A program made the translations under genes and the position numbers. 64,000 nt of DNA from Cardiocondyla obscurior (taxonomy: Eukaryota; Arthropoda; Insecta; Hymenoptera; Formicidae). The first letter of the stretch is position 1; each line of letters opens with the position of its first letter. Below the pieces are notes generated by a model, which made no database searches, was not told the origin of the DNA, and was given only the letters and a program-made list of their open reading frames with translations. The DNA lies in contig NC_091887.1 of assembly GCF_019399895.1 (NCBI RefSeq), positions 1,488,001-1,552,000 of the forward strand, given 5' to 3'. Positions 1-12,996 of the stretch are shown here, in pieces.

Positions 1-3000
1 TTCCTGTCTTTTTTTTCTCTTTTATAAAGATTGATTACTAAAACAGAAATAACCTAATTACTATAGATTACACTAATTAAATGTATATTTTTTCCAAAAG
101 CACCGCGCGAAATATAGTGAAACGTTACGAAATTACATTTCTATAGGAAACGTTCATAATATATTTTCTTGGCATAGAAAATTTCGGATAGCTATACATT
201 TTTTTTACACGAAATAAATAATTCACGTAAAATACACGCGGGTCTGGTTTTTAATCGATAGCTTCTCTCACGCCGATAATTGCGGCTTTATTAGAAGCGA
301 ACTAGACGCATCTGAGAGAAACGTCTGTAAAGGAATAAGTCAGTAGGTTTCGCGAATAAATCATAAATGCATAATATTTTTAATAAGCGATAAGCGCATT
401 AAAAAAAAAAAAAGAAAAAGAAAAGGAAACACTGCGACGATTAATGACTAATTCCACCGTTTCCGACCCGGCGACGGTAACACGCCACGTTGTTCGGCGA
501 CATTGTCGATTTACGGCCTCGATACTAATTACGTCTCCTTCGGTAATTAATACCCGCTTAATGATTCGACGGGCCATGAAAGGAAGCGAGGGAGCGCGAC
601 GCTCACGCGGCTAATTCACCTGGCGGCGCTTTATTTTACGATCGGCCGAGATAATTCCTAAAACTTTACGCGAGGCATCCTGCACCGTCGCCGCTCGAGA
701 AGGACAATTGGCAGCCGGGTTCGAAATCCGCTTGAAAAGCGCGCCGCCGGTAATTACGACGGTTACGGCGGGGAGCGTCAACGTCTCGTTAGCGCAGATT
801 TTGTTAATAGCGGCGTGCACCGCGCGAGGTTCACCTGTTGCGTAAACATGGTAACACTAGGTGTCCCGGAATTCTAAACGAGTAACCTCAGGGGCGTCCG
901 ATAAAACACGCCGCCGAACGCATTTCTCTCCTCTCCTAGTTTCGATCGCTGCGGAGAGTCGAGCAGCTGACGGAAAACGAATAAGCGGATGAAAAATGTT
1001 TGTTCTCGTGGTAATTAATATTAATAACGTGAAGCGAGGAAAGGGAGAGAGAGAAAGAGAGAGATAGAGAGAAAAAGAAAGAGAGAAAAAAAAGAGTAAA
1101 ATCTCAAAAAGGCGGCGTGGCATGTTATTTATCGGCGGTATATGAATTTTGCAAAATAGTCAATATCGTGCTGGCGCATCGGCCGAATTCGTCGGTGACC
1201 GAATCGGGCTCGCAATTCAAGACACGCACTCGCGCATTAATCCCGATAACACACGCCGGCCGTTTTGGCAAATGCCAGGCGGAGGACGCGGCGGCGTTTT
1301 AAAACACGATCATATATCACACCTGGATATTATTTTTATTTTCGGGCTGAAAAAAAAATTATCTCTGTCATCCTTTGCAACCTGTTGCAGCGCAAACGCT
1401 ACAAGGGGGAAAACAAGCGTTCGGATTGTCAAATAAAAGTAATTGAGAGAGTGCGTCGAAACGGTCCGCGGATCGCGTAGCTAGTCGTTGTTTTTCTGGA
1501 TAAAAAAAAAAGAGGGGGAGGAGGAGGGGGAAAAAAACGGGAGAGAGAATATTAAACGGTTACCTGTTGCGATCTGTTGACTGTGCGAGCAAACGATAGG
1601 GTTTTAATCATGAAAAAGGTAAACAAATAACCCTCCTTTTTTTTACGTAACATTAGAATCGCGAGTAGCCGATCGCGTCCATTCAACGGTGATGAAATTG
1701 AGATTTTTCTCAAAGAAACTGCGCTGTGAGACTGACTCAATATAATTCAATCACTTCGATCTAAATCTCTCCTATATTAATTCTTAAAAACGTATAAAAA
1801 CCCTCAACGTTCCTTACTTTCATGGCGCTTTAACCAAATTATTTCTTGTTATTCTCTTTTTCATATTATATTATTAAAATAAATTAACTTTCTTACATCT
1901 GCGATCATCAAACGTATTCAAATCTATACGTTGGTATATACGATAAATTTCAGGCAAAGACAAAAAAAAAAGCCAGTGAAAAAATTGATAAAGCTGCAAA
2001 TTAATCACGTTCTCTGATAGATTCAATATAAAAAAAATTTGCAAAACAAGAAAAAAAAAAAGAAAAAAAAGGAAAAAAAAAGAAAACAGCCGATTGTTTT
2101 AACTTCCGAGCGTCTCCGTGATTGAAACTGTATGCACGCGCCTCGAATCTACGCGACCGAGATGACAGAAGAATTAATCGCGAACGCCTCGAGGGATTCG
2201 CAAGATTTCGGCAAACCCTCACAATAGTAAAACAGGTCTCGCCCGCTTTCGGCGGCGCGGAATTTCATGATAATCGCGCGCCCTAACCGACGCGGTAGCG
2301 CGTTCCCTCGGATGGTGCGGCCGAGTTCGGGGTCGCGCACCCCTCCGCGTTAGGGGTTGGTAATTCCAGGCCGGGTAATTCCCTCCTTCACTCCCAGGAC
2401 CTCTCGAAGTTCCCTGTTTTATCCACCGCGGATAAGGGTTGGTTAGCCGCCCAAAATCTCGGGGGTAAATTGGAACACCTTCCGCATCGCGCGGCGGTAA
2501 AATTCATCTCCAGGATCGAAGCGAGAGAAGGACCTTGCGCGGCGTTCAGTTTTGGTTACCACGCGAATAACTGTGGAATAAACTTCCGCCGATTGTTGCA
2601 ACGATTTCGTCGACTTGTGAAATTAATGCAGAAACTAAGCAGACACACCCCACACTTCTTGAACTGCTCGATAATAAAAATATTACGCGTTCTTTCTTTT
2701 TTTATTTCTTTTTATTTTCGACGGAAGTGTATGAAAGTTATTTTTCCACGCGTTTTTCTTGGCACACTTCTAATTACATTATCTTTGAAAAGAATGAGCG
2801 AGTTTGAATAAATTTCACGATCAATCGTATATAAAGAACTTTTTTTTTAATTATTTGAATACTATATTATTTACGTCGCGGCGTTAAAAACTAATCGCGA
2901 TTTCAACCACGTGAATTACAGGACGCAAATCATTGTGATAAATTAGCGAGTCGTACAATCTTTTCTTTTCTTTTTTCTTTTTTTCCCCGAATCCCGACGT

Positions 3001-4900
3001 TTATGCAACAACTTTTTCTCAAGACTATTTTTTTTTATATATACCAGTGATATTTTAGAAGAATATTTTATGTGAAGCAGAGCTTGCGAAAGGTGAAGGT
3101 AATCGCAAAAATATTTTAAAGTATTAATTTAAATAACTTTAAATATTTATAATATTGCATGCGCGATATACTGCACCAGCATAAATATTAACTAATGTTT
3201 ATATAATATCGCTGAAACACAGATATATCCTTAGCACTTTCATTAAAAAAAAAAAAAAAAAACTAATTGGAATCGTAGTGATCATCAAAAAATTAAAATT
3301 ATGTTTTTTTTCTTTCCTTTTATCAAGAGTTTTACCTTCGTGATGATATGCTAAAATTCTAGAATGCACAAAGTCATGTAAAATTTAATTACCGTTTACT
3401 ATGGAAAGACCGTGCTTATTAGAGCGATCAATTTTTTCACATAAGCGTATACCGAGCGAAAAATCGGCAAAGCCTAAAACGTATCCAAACAACAATGTCC
3501 GGCGCCATACAGAAAATTGTATCGCCGATATAATATAAATTAAAAAAAAATTTTCCCCCCCCCCCAAAAAAAAAAAAACGAAATGGGCTGTTTAGTATGC
3601 CGACCGTTCCTTTTACAATATTTTTGCAGCCTTTTATAGTGCGGCACATCCCTGAATTATAAAAGCATTTTGTATAATAAAACGATCACGAGAGTTTATA
3701 TTGTACAAGGAAACGTTCAGGCAGAATATCACTCGGAATGAAAATTTAATCGATCCTAATTGCCTCGTGATATTAATTCGTGAATTCTGATTACCTGCAC
3801 ACTTGTGCGAGCAAATAAATGCGATTTCTTCTTTTTCTTTTTTTTTTTCTTTTTTCAGAATTTTTAATCATTTACATGCGATATTGAAAAAAACTTTTTT
3901 CAACGATTATATTAAACGACAAGATTAATCGCGCACAATTCATTTTCTGCTGGTGCATTAAAGTTTATCACGTTACGTAAAACTTTAATTATTATTTACT
4001 GCAAAAGACAGACGCGTTCAATTTTATTGCACGCAAATAGAGGCGTGTTAATTAATTATCATTTTCGCAATGACACGAAATCATGCAGAAAGTTACGTAT
4101 GTGCTCTAATTACTATTTGTGAGAGATATGCGCGATTGGTTGCCGATGTATTTTTTTCCCCCTTCCCGTGACAGATGAAAATTTGAATTGCAAGATTGAG
4201 TAGAAAAAAGAAAAAAAAAAGTGGTAAAAAAAATATTTCTTAATAAAGACTCGTGTTGCTTATCGCGGTCAGAGTGCGCGATTACGTACAAATCGAATTA
4301 GCATTCAAGCAAAGATAAATTATCTGCATATGTAACTCGGTGTCTCTCACAACACCGCGCTTTTTTCGCGAATATACTCACCGCGCTATATAATCAAGAA
4401 AATCAATGAAAAATAATTACAAATAATGATAAAAACGTGGAAGGCTTGCTGGAAGAAATCGCGCTTACAATCATGAAACTGTCTCGAATTACGCGAACTG
4501 ATAATTATCACTTCATAAAAAAAAATATAAAAAGATATGTACAAATTAAAGATATTAATAGATTATCGATATCATTAACTGGCGTTTATCTTTTTATTCT
4601 TAATGCATACATCGGAGATAATCAAAAAATTAAAAGTGATAAGAGAGACAGCGGAAAGATTTTCTTTTTTTTTTTCTTTTTAGTTATTCTGAAATATAGC
4701 GCTAATATATAATTTAGTTAATATTTTTATTATTAATTAAAAAGTGCATAGTCTTTATAAATGATCCATTGCGGGGAATTGAATCGCATTTAATCGAACC
4801 TACGAATTTTCGGCCTGCTCACGATTTCAGTAACATGCACACGCGTCTTTAAGTCGCGCCAGCTTCCGGCTTCCGGTTTCCGGGAAAAGTGTTCTCCACT
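1..4900. other. AT-rich non-coding stretch without a recognisable gene
   Basis: This stretch is AT-rich with many A and T homopolymers, for example 18 A at 3245-3262 and a T/C-rich tract around 3831-3856. The tract ends in an acceptor-like CAG at 3856-3858, but the sequence after it is not coding. A mixed C-run/A-run lies at 3555-3576. Open frames are short and occur on both strands. I see nothing here that supports a gene, and it may be intron or intergenic DNA. Confidence 0.5.
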
Positions 4901-6320
4901 CGCTACTCTCTATCTCTCTCTTTCTCTTTCTCTCAGTCTTTCACCCCCGTTTCTATCCAAGAATCTTCCCGGATGGAGACGCGCTCGCTGTCTCCCAGAG
5001 CACGCGGTAGGAGATTTAGGGGAGAACCGTACGATTAATGGCCATCCCCCGCGGCATAAACGACTGTGGCGCGGCCTTTCCCGCTAAATTCAGAATCGAA
5101 GATCGAACGGTTGATAGGATCTATCGTGTCGTTGCCACTTGGACCCTCCCGAGGGAAGGTTTCCCGACTTTTTTTTTTTTTTTTTTTTTTTCCGGACGAA
5201 CGCGAGTAAGCAACTGTGACTTCATCGATTGACAATCGTGCGCGTAAACGCCGTGAAACTTTGTGCGAAATGGCGATTAGAAAAATGTGGAGTTTTATTC
5301 GTTAAGAGCCTACGCTATTATATATTCTAAAATGGGAAGTTTGAATAAGAATTATACACGCATACGAAATTAGGACACCACGTTTCAGTTTCATAATTCG
5401 CTTCAATATTTTGCAAAACTGCAAGAACCGGGGAAGGCTCTTCTTACGTCGCGGCACGGGACCGAGGCTCGCGAGAAGTGACAGACTCGTCAAGACAAAA
5501 CCTCCATAGGAGGACAAAAATATTTTCGGTTTTTACCAAGAGATCGTCAGACTCACCGCCCGATCGGGCCCGGAATCCCCGCCGCCCCGCGCGAATCTCT
5601 CTCCCCCCCGCCCCCGTTAAAAGGAGACCGAACGAACCCGACGAGAGCTCAAAATTCCGCGGCGGTGCCTTTTGTCCCCGCGATGCGCTTCACCTTCTCT
5701 CTTTTTGCCAGCGGCCGTTCTTTCTTCTTTATCCTTCCTCCTCTCCACCGCCCCTTTCTCTCTTCATTCCCTCATTCTCTGCCAGAATTGTCGACGAGGA
5801 CGGAGGAAAACGCATAATTCCGATTCTTCCTATCTTCCTCCCGTCCCCGTTCTTTCAAACTCTCTCTTTCTCTCTCTCTCTCCCACTTCTTTCACGCTCA
5901 TCTCGATCTACGTCGGAGCCAGCGATCCGGAGTCCAGCCTCTCTCGTCTTCTCGCGAGATAACGGATCGTTGTTCTTCGTCGGTGGCTCGCGCTGATTCG
6001 TCTCACAGAGCGAGCCGCTGCAAGCATCAATCTCTCGTCAAAGCTCGGCCTGCTAGTCGTAGACATACCGATGCGAGAAGGAGGAAGGAGCTCACAATGC
6101 GTCTGCCCGTCCAACCGCGACGAGAAGCCTTCTTCCGTCGCGTTCGCGTCACGGTCGCATCGCCTAGCATATAACGTCACACTATTCTTTTCCCTCCGTT
6201 CGTGATTGCCCGCTGCAATCGGAAACTGCCAAGACTGACAGCGACTGCTGGTCTTTCCGGTTATACTACATCGGTGACTGTACGCCGTCGCTCCGATTTC
6301 GTAATTTATATAATGCATTT
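4901..6320. other. GC-rich, pyrimidine-biased block with CT repeats and a T23 tract
   Basis: This is a local compositional island. It has CT-rich runs at about 4905-4940 and 5690-5890, and an uninterrupted run of 23 T at 5169-5191. Open frames of 136-172 codons overlap on both strands, as expected where stop codons are depleted by composition. Their translations are serine/proline/leucine-rich and do not resemble a family I recognise. It could be a promoter or 5' untranslated region, but I found no splice-consistent coding exon. Confidence 0.35.
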
Positions 6321-7557
6321 AAGAAACATGCGCTTGTTTAAGAAAATTAAGAAGTATAAAATAATAGAGTAAAATGGATTTTAATCGGCGACGTTCTGTT
6401 CTTCGAAACTTGATTAATTTTATTAAAATTATTTATTATAAGAAAAGATTAAAGAAAAAAAAAAAAAAATGTGCAGTATTGTAACGTTTAATTTTAGCTG
6501 CAATATCGTTGCGAAATGTTAAAGTTGAATTTCTTTTTTTCTTTTCTTTTTTTTTTTAACGACGAAATAAGTAACGTCGGTCAAATGCGTGATATCGGAG
6601 ATAATTCAATAACTTATCTCGCGCGTGACGAAACGCCGAGCTCCAAAGTACAAAAGTAACGGCGATACTCGGCGGTGGTTGAATGTAGTTCAATTCTGCA
6701 CTTTGAAACTCACGCCGGTAAGTCGCAATAGCGCAGGTGTGACGACATATCGCGAGCATTGCCGCATTCTATACCGATAATGCGAATAGATTTCTAATTT
6801 CCGACAAACCCGCAAAAAAGGAAAGCCGCGATAAATCACAGAATTATCTCTTTCGCGCAATGGCTGAATTGCCGGCCATTCTTCATTTCCGTCAAAGAAA
6901 AAGCATTCCGTCAGAACGAGGCTCGATTTGAATACCTAATTACCACAGTCTCGGTAACGTTGATCTCTTAGAATAAAAACGATCGATGGCGCGAGAATAC
7001 TTTTCTCCGCGGACAAAATTAAACGAAATTAAACAGCTCGGAGCTGCGATTTAAAATAATTTAGGTAATCTCGAGAAAAAAAAAAAAAAAAAAAAAAGAA
7101 GGAAGAGATAGCGGGGATCTCCTCAACGTATGTACCTCCTGGCGAATTACTCCCGTACGAAAATCCCGATCGCGATTCCGAGAGCAGAGGCCTCGTGCCC
7201 ATTGTCACGGATGCGAGCGCGTAAGTGTGTACGTGCGCGCGCGCATTACGGCGCTCGGTGTGCGTAAGGTCCGTCGTGTAACTCGGCGGGCTAATGATGA
7301 TGACACTCTTATTTCTCCGGGAGGACGCGGGTCATTTTTCAAAGGGCAGCGAGGGGGAAAGAGCGACCCGGGAGAGCTCCTGAACGAGGAGGGAGACGAA
7401 ACGAGAAGCTGGAGAATGAAGGGAAGGAAGAGCTGCAAGAAGAAGACGATGACGACGACGACGAGCTTCCCTCCGCGCGCTAGCGCAGAAGCTAATGTCC
7501 GGAACGACTCCTAAACCATTAGACGAGGAGAAAGGAGATAAAGAGATAGGATAGAAT

Positions 7558-7578
7558 GAGAGAGAGAGAGAGAGAGAG
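7558..7578. repeat. GA dinucleotide microsatellite
   Basis: About ten uninterrupted GA units sit in a purine-rich setting. In insects such tracts can bind GAGA factor, but there is no linked promoter that I can support. Confidence 0.85.
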
Positions 7579-8205
7579 GAAAAAGGACGACGCTGACCAG
7601 TGTGCGGATGAGGCGTCCCTCTCCGTCTTTCTCTCTTCTCTTTCCTGCGCTTCATCCGGCCGAGCCACTTTTCTCCAACAGCTTTCGCTCTCGGATGGAG
7701 ACAGAGAACGGACAAAGAGACGGCTTAATCGCGGAGAAGATAACGATATCGTTACGCCTCTCGCGTGTCAAAGCCTTGTGAATTATTGGGGTAACAAAAT
7801 TTCCGAGGTCAACGAAGGCGCGGTTACATTTTTACACCACGGCGTTCTCTAGCTCGCTCGATCATCGCCGGATACCGATGAACGGCGAGCCGTAGCTACC
7901 GTTAAATTGCAGCCCGTTTCTTACTGCACGTATCGTAGCAGTCGGCACTTATTCGTGCGCGACACTTTTCTATCCGCGATCGAAAATACGCGTAATTGCG
8001 AAAGATTAGGAAGCGCTTCAACGCCGAGTTTTTTTACGTACTGTTTACGTTTTTTTTCCTTTTTTTTATGCTTTCGCCGAGCTCAAGGCGCGTCCTCCCT
8101 CAAAACAGAAAAACGAGACGTTTTTGTTCCACGATTCTAAGATCAACCATCACTTTCAAGCTTCCAAATTTTTCTATTTCGCTAAAATGTATTTAAAAAA
8201 AAAAA

Positions 8206-8226
8206 TAAAATAAAATAAAATAAAAT
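8206..8226 (+). repeat. TAAAA pentanucleotide microsatellite, locus 1
   Basis: About four TAAAA units follow an A11 run. This is one of four arrays of the same unit in the same orientation in the window (also near 27306, 53963 and 58352). Confidence 0.85.
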
Positions 8227-11200
8227 TACACGCAGTAACATTGACGGATGCATTATCGTCTCGATTGAGCAACGGCAAAGAAAATATGTAGCCACGTACT
8301 GAAAGACTTGTAATTCAACGATCAATAGCATCGTTGATAACGGGGAAGGGATCTCTTTTCACCGACGAGAGTTTAAGTAAGCGTCCACCGATTAATTATT
8401 CACCATACGTCCGCGTTTAATTCGATTCGCCCCCACAGAGAGGGGCCGGATCACGAGCGGTTCGTAAACATTGTCAATTATTTAAATAACTACCGTACTA
8501 CCTCTTTCCGCCTAATTCGTCACGTTTCTCTCTCCGCGCGCCTTGACGTTAGCAATGCGAGCCTCACAATGGAAACGAAAAATCGTCGGATAAACAAGGG
8601 AATTTATCAGGATCCATCTTGCGCGAGAAACGTAAACTGGATTCGTTTGCGCGTATCATATTTTTATTTCAATTAAAACTGTACCGAACTCCCGACGAGA
8701 CAAAAAAATCGTGCGACGAACGATATGCGTATATTTCTCAAACGGTCGCAAAACCGATTTCCATTTTTTTTTTTTTTTTTTCGATAAACGGATAAAAATA
8801 ACGACAACGTCTTACGTATATTTACCGCTGCCCTTTTAAGTGCCCTTTTAATTAACGATTCACCGAGCAAAATTAACAAAAAACGAGGTAGAAATAGATT
8901 ATAATCGCAATCAGTGTAAAATGCAATTCACCGTCAATCTCTTTGTTTCCTTTTTTATTTTCTTCTTAATAAAATAATAAGCTGAAGATGCTCGCTTCGC
9001 TCCGCCCGCCTCTAAGACGGAAGCGTACGATTGAAACGCGGGAGACAAGATAGATGTGCGTCACTTCCGGCCGCGACAAAGGGTGGCGTCTGCACGACGC
9101 TCGCCTCTGACAGCCACCCTTTTGCGGCCACCGTGGAGGGGTCGCATCGCTTTGCAGAATATAATTACAGCCTGCGCCGGTGATATATCCTTGGCTGCGT
9201 ACACGCGCATTAACGCGGCGCAACATTCACTCCGAGAGCTGATAAACCGCACCGCGGAGCGATATCAAAGAAAAGTGATTAGCGAAAGCGAATGAGGCTC
9301 GTCTCATTTCTCCACGTAATTACGGCGGGAGTGCTCTCGCCACCGATCGCTAATTAACACTAACGGTATTATCGGAGAAAAATATTATATTATCAGTAAC
9401 GACTGATTAGAAATTTTCCCTCCTCTCCGAATGTTGTAGCTCGCTAAGTTTTTTTTTTTTTTTTAATATAATCTGATAATCGTGTTCTTTTTTTGCGACC
9501 CGCGTATTAACGAAGAAACCTCCCCGATCGTCTATCTGGCTAATGTTAATGCTAAGGTGTTCGCTCAATCTACTGAAAAATATGAGTAAACGTAATAACG
9601 TGTCCGCGTTATCGTTGTCCCGGCGATTAGAGTTTCGTCGTTGCCTTCTTTTTTTTTTTTTTATTGTCACATCGAGCGTGCATAAAAATGTACATATGAT
9701 AACGCACGGGAAGGAGATTTGCATATGACCCTTCGGGGCTTACGAAGTCGGGTTAAGCCTGCCCGAGACGTTGATACATTAAATCGAGGTAACAACTGAC
9801 GATCTAACCGATGGGGAGGGGGTGTGGTTCTCGTAATTGCGCTCCGTATTCCTAATTAAACCACAAAAAAAAAGGAAAAAAAAAGGCAAGGGCGTGGTGG
9901 ACGTGGGCGTAGCCCCCGATATTATCCGGAGGGTAAAAGTCTGTCGTGCCGCCAAAAGCGGCAATGGCCACCAAGAAACACAGTCCGATCGCGATCACGA
10001 TCGGAATCCGCGTTTCATATAACGAGGGAAGTCCATTCACCTGCCAGCGTCATGACCGAAAGCGTATTTTATATTCAACCGATAACACGTCGAAGGTGTT
10101 ATTTCGAAAGATATTAGCTGATAAGATATATTATATCGAAATAATTAATTCCGAACAATTTATGTAACACTTCATAAAAAAAAAAAAAAAAGGGAAAAGA
10201 AAGGGAAAAAAAAAGGAAAAAAAAATGCGACAAGATATTTGTCAGATAAAATTAAATTTTATTTAAACTAACGAGAGATTATTACACGTGCGCAATTCAG
10301 GAATACAAGATTAATTAAAACAAAAATCGCGTTAAGCTTCATCCCCGACTTTCTCATCCTTTGCATCTTCAGCCCAACGTCTCCCCCGAGTGAGAGTAAA
10401 ATATCAAACTACGTTTATAATAAAGCGATTATTACTATCAATTCTAATTCGCGGGTGCGAGGCGAATCGAGCGGGCGGTATCGCAAAGTCGCCCGTCGCT
10501 GCAGGGTCGCAGTTACTCGATTATCCGGAGCGGCACGCCGCTCCATTCCGCTCCGCGGCGAAAGATTTTCTCGGTAACGGAGTCGTAGGCCTCATAGCGA
10601 TCGCCTTGGGGTTGGGAACCCGCCCAGAGCGTGCACGCGATATCCCCTACCGGTCGTTTCAGCGACGCCGACTCGCCGTCAGAACGCCACCACGGGGGAT
10701 TCTGAACGGAACGGCGAAAGTATTAAGCGTCCTTTGTGCGAGGAATGACATGGTTGCTGTCACGGTGTGTAAAGTTCTCTTGTTCAATTGCGGAAGCAAT
10801 TTGCGCTCGTTTTGTACAAACTTTTTTCTTTTTTTTTTTTTTCTCTCTTCTTTCTCTCTCTCATCTACGACATTTTTAATAATATAAGCCGACGAAAGAG
10901 TTGTTAAATAATAGATACCTGTGAAGACTTTCGTTCGGAACAATCCTCAAAGTATTCGCCGTTACGGGAACGTCGGACTAGCTTCCTCCGTGCGCGTTGG
11001 AATCCTTGATAAAATCATACCGATAACGCGGAAGGCAAATTACCGTGCTTGCCCATGAATTCCCGATCGCGATTCATCCGCGGGAAAATACGCGACTTAT
11101 CCTTCGGAGATGCACCATCACCTGTTGCACACGCGATGTACACGTCTCGCGCGTCTTTTTAAAGCGCGATCGATCTGCGAAACGGACACGTTTTAACATA

Positions 11201-11343
11201 AATTAATTATGCATCGCGACCGATGTTGCGCCTAATTGCACGGTGCGGTTTCGCGCCGCTCGGTAAACACGATCACGAAATCGTATGCTATCCGGACCCG
11301 ACATACGCGCGTCCAATGCATTTCGTTACGTAATATCACAGCC

Positions 11344-11350
11344 TATAAAT
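11344..11350 (+). promoter_or_regulatory. Isolated TATA-box-like motif
   Basis: A TATAAAT sequence followed by AGCGCG matches a canonical TATA box. No matching initiator (TCAGT type) stands out 25-35 bases downstream and no gene follows, so this may be chance in AT-rich DNA. Confidence 0.15.
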
Positions 11351-12787
11351 AGCGCGTACGTTACAAATCTGAATCTCGTTAACTTGGATGGAGCACAAGT
11401 AGCAGGCCGCTAAGCTCGGTAAATCAACTTAATCGTCGCGCTCCTATCCGTGCAAACATCGCGAGCGTGACTCGGCCGAAGGTGGCGAAGTCGTGATTCT
11501 CCTGATTTGCATAATCATATAGTGCAGGTGTTACATGCACATGATATTACGTGACGATTTTCTAAATCCACGCTAAGTACGCACACACGTTGAAATAAAC
11601 GCTAAGATTTAATGTAAACTCGAAGCAAAAGTCTACAAGAAGTTAGTTCACTTTATGAAAATTATTACTTTTTTTTTTTTTTTTTTCTTAATTTATGACT
11701 AAATTTCTAGATTTTTATACTTCTACTAGGAAGGGAACGTTTCCCTTTTGCCGTGACGTCCACATTTGAGTTCTTTGTTGTTATTAAAAGCATTACTTTG
11801 TGCGGTTAAGCGAAATTATAAATAGCCGGAGAATAAAAATGAAAGGAAGAAGATTAGCCTTTCCTGTTGAATCAACGGAGAGATGAAGGTGCTTTCTTTT
11901 GAAATTAATCGCGCTTTCCTCGTCGGTAGCCAAGAAATTAAGAAAAGCAATAAAGACCCTGACACGCTAGTGACATTAAAAGCGTTATTGAGAATACCTT
12001 CGGAAGAACAACCGTTCATTTCTATAATTTCTTTACGGCCCTTTTTCTCTAACTCGCGCCCCGTAAAATCAAAATAAAGATGCCAATCAAATACGATTCG
12101 ATCGCGTCGCATTTACTTTCACACACGGGTGTGCGTTTTTATTAATTTCGTATTAATCTGTTCAATATCTTGCGTATACTAGCTAACAAGATCTTATGCT
12201 TCATATACTGTGTAATAAACCTTTTTCTCAGTAAAACATAATCTAGTCCATAATTAGCACCTTGTGTGTAATAAAAAATGTTAAAAACTAAATTGATAAA
12301 AAATACATTATTTCTTAAGCAAGCTATTGAATCAAATTAATAGATCAAAGTTCCTCGAGAAAAGAATTAAAAAAAGAACATTCTATTAAGATATAAAAAT
12401 AATTAAATAAAAATTAAATAAAATTTGTTTCATATTTGCTAAAATTTAGTACTTAATTTTTTTTTTTTTTTTTAATATAACAAGTTTATCGCATCAATTT
12501 AGTACGAATTTTCTCTTTCTCTCTTTTTTTTTTTTTTTTATGTTTCCATTTCGCAACCACGAACGGACAATGAAACTAATTGATTATCGATGGACCCGGG
12601 CATTCGATGCAAATTTTTCGGAAGACGTTTAATGATCCTCACTGAAACGAGGTTTTGATTACAATTTCCAGTTTTAACGGCGCATTACTTTTCGGAGAAC
12701 GGAGGTGTTTCTTTCTGACTTTCTTTTTTGCGCGTTGCATGAAATGCATTTTACTGCTTTACCGTTGTACAAAAAGGAGAGTCCGAA

Positions 12788-12808
12788 GGGGGGGAGGGGC
12801 GGAGGGGG
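12788..12808 (+). other. G-quadruplex-type run followed by a GATGA/GAAGA tract
   Basis: Runs of 7, 4, 2 and 5 G lie within 21 bases. They are followed by GATGATGGAGATGATGAAGAAG and a donor-like TTTAA|GTAAGA at 12868. The tract is open as an acidic peptide (VDDGDDEEANEEDVLAMF), but it looks like simple sequence and lacks a good acceptor. Confidence 0.45.
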
Positions 12809-12970
12809 TCGGTAGATGATGGAGATGATGAAGAAGCGAACGAAGAAGACGTACTAGCGATGTTTAAGTAAGACATAAACGATCTTCGCTCCTCGTTCGC
12901 TCTAAATGAACGTTCATGTTCTGGACCCACGGATTAGAATACGTACAAAAGTTTGCGAAGCCCGCGGTAG

Positions 12971-12996
12971 AAAAAAAAAAAAAAAAAAAAAAAAAA
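12971..12996. repeat. A26 homopolymer
   Basis: This is the longest uninterrupted homopolymer I noticed. No target-site duplication or retrotransposon body is evident beside it, so it is simplest to call it a mononucleotide repeat. Confidence 0.9.

Larger units (their letters stand above)
6321..12780. other. Non-coding stretch with homopolymers and microsatellites
   Basis: No gene is supported. The contents are an A22 tract (7076-7097), a GA repeat (7558-7578), an A-rich TAAAA array (8206-8226), a T18 tract (8764-8781), several mixed A/G tracts around 10180-10225, and an isolated TATAAAT box at 11344-11350. Short open frames on both strands follow composition. The stretch is probably intronic or intergenic. 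Confidence 0.45.

Noticed and set aside
714..735. tRNA-like T-loop sequence (GGTTCGAAATCC)
   Set aside because: No A box, anticodon arm or acceptor stem could be folded around it, and the T stem does not pair properly.
1323..1346. 24-base minus-strand micro-exon (PENKNNIQ) between TTTTTCAG and GTGTGA
   Set aside because: The acceptor is only an A/T homopolymer effect, the donor is non-consensus after GT, and no neighbouring exons were found.
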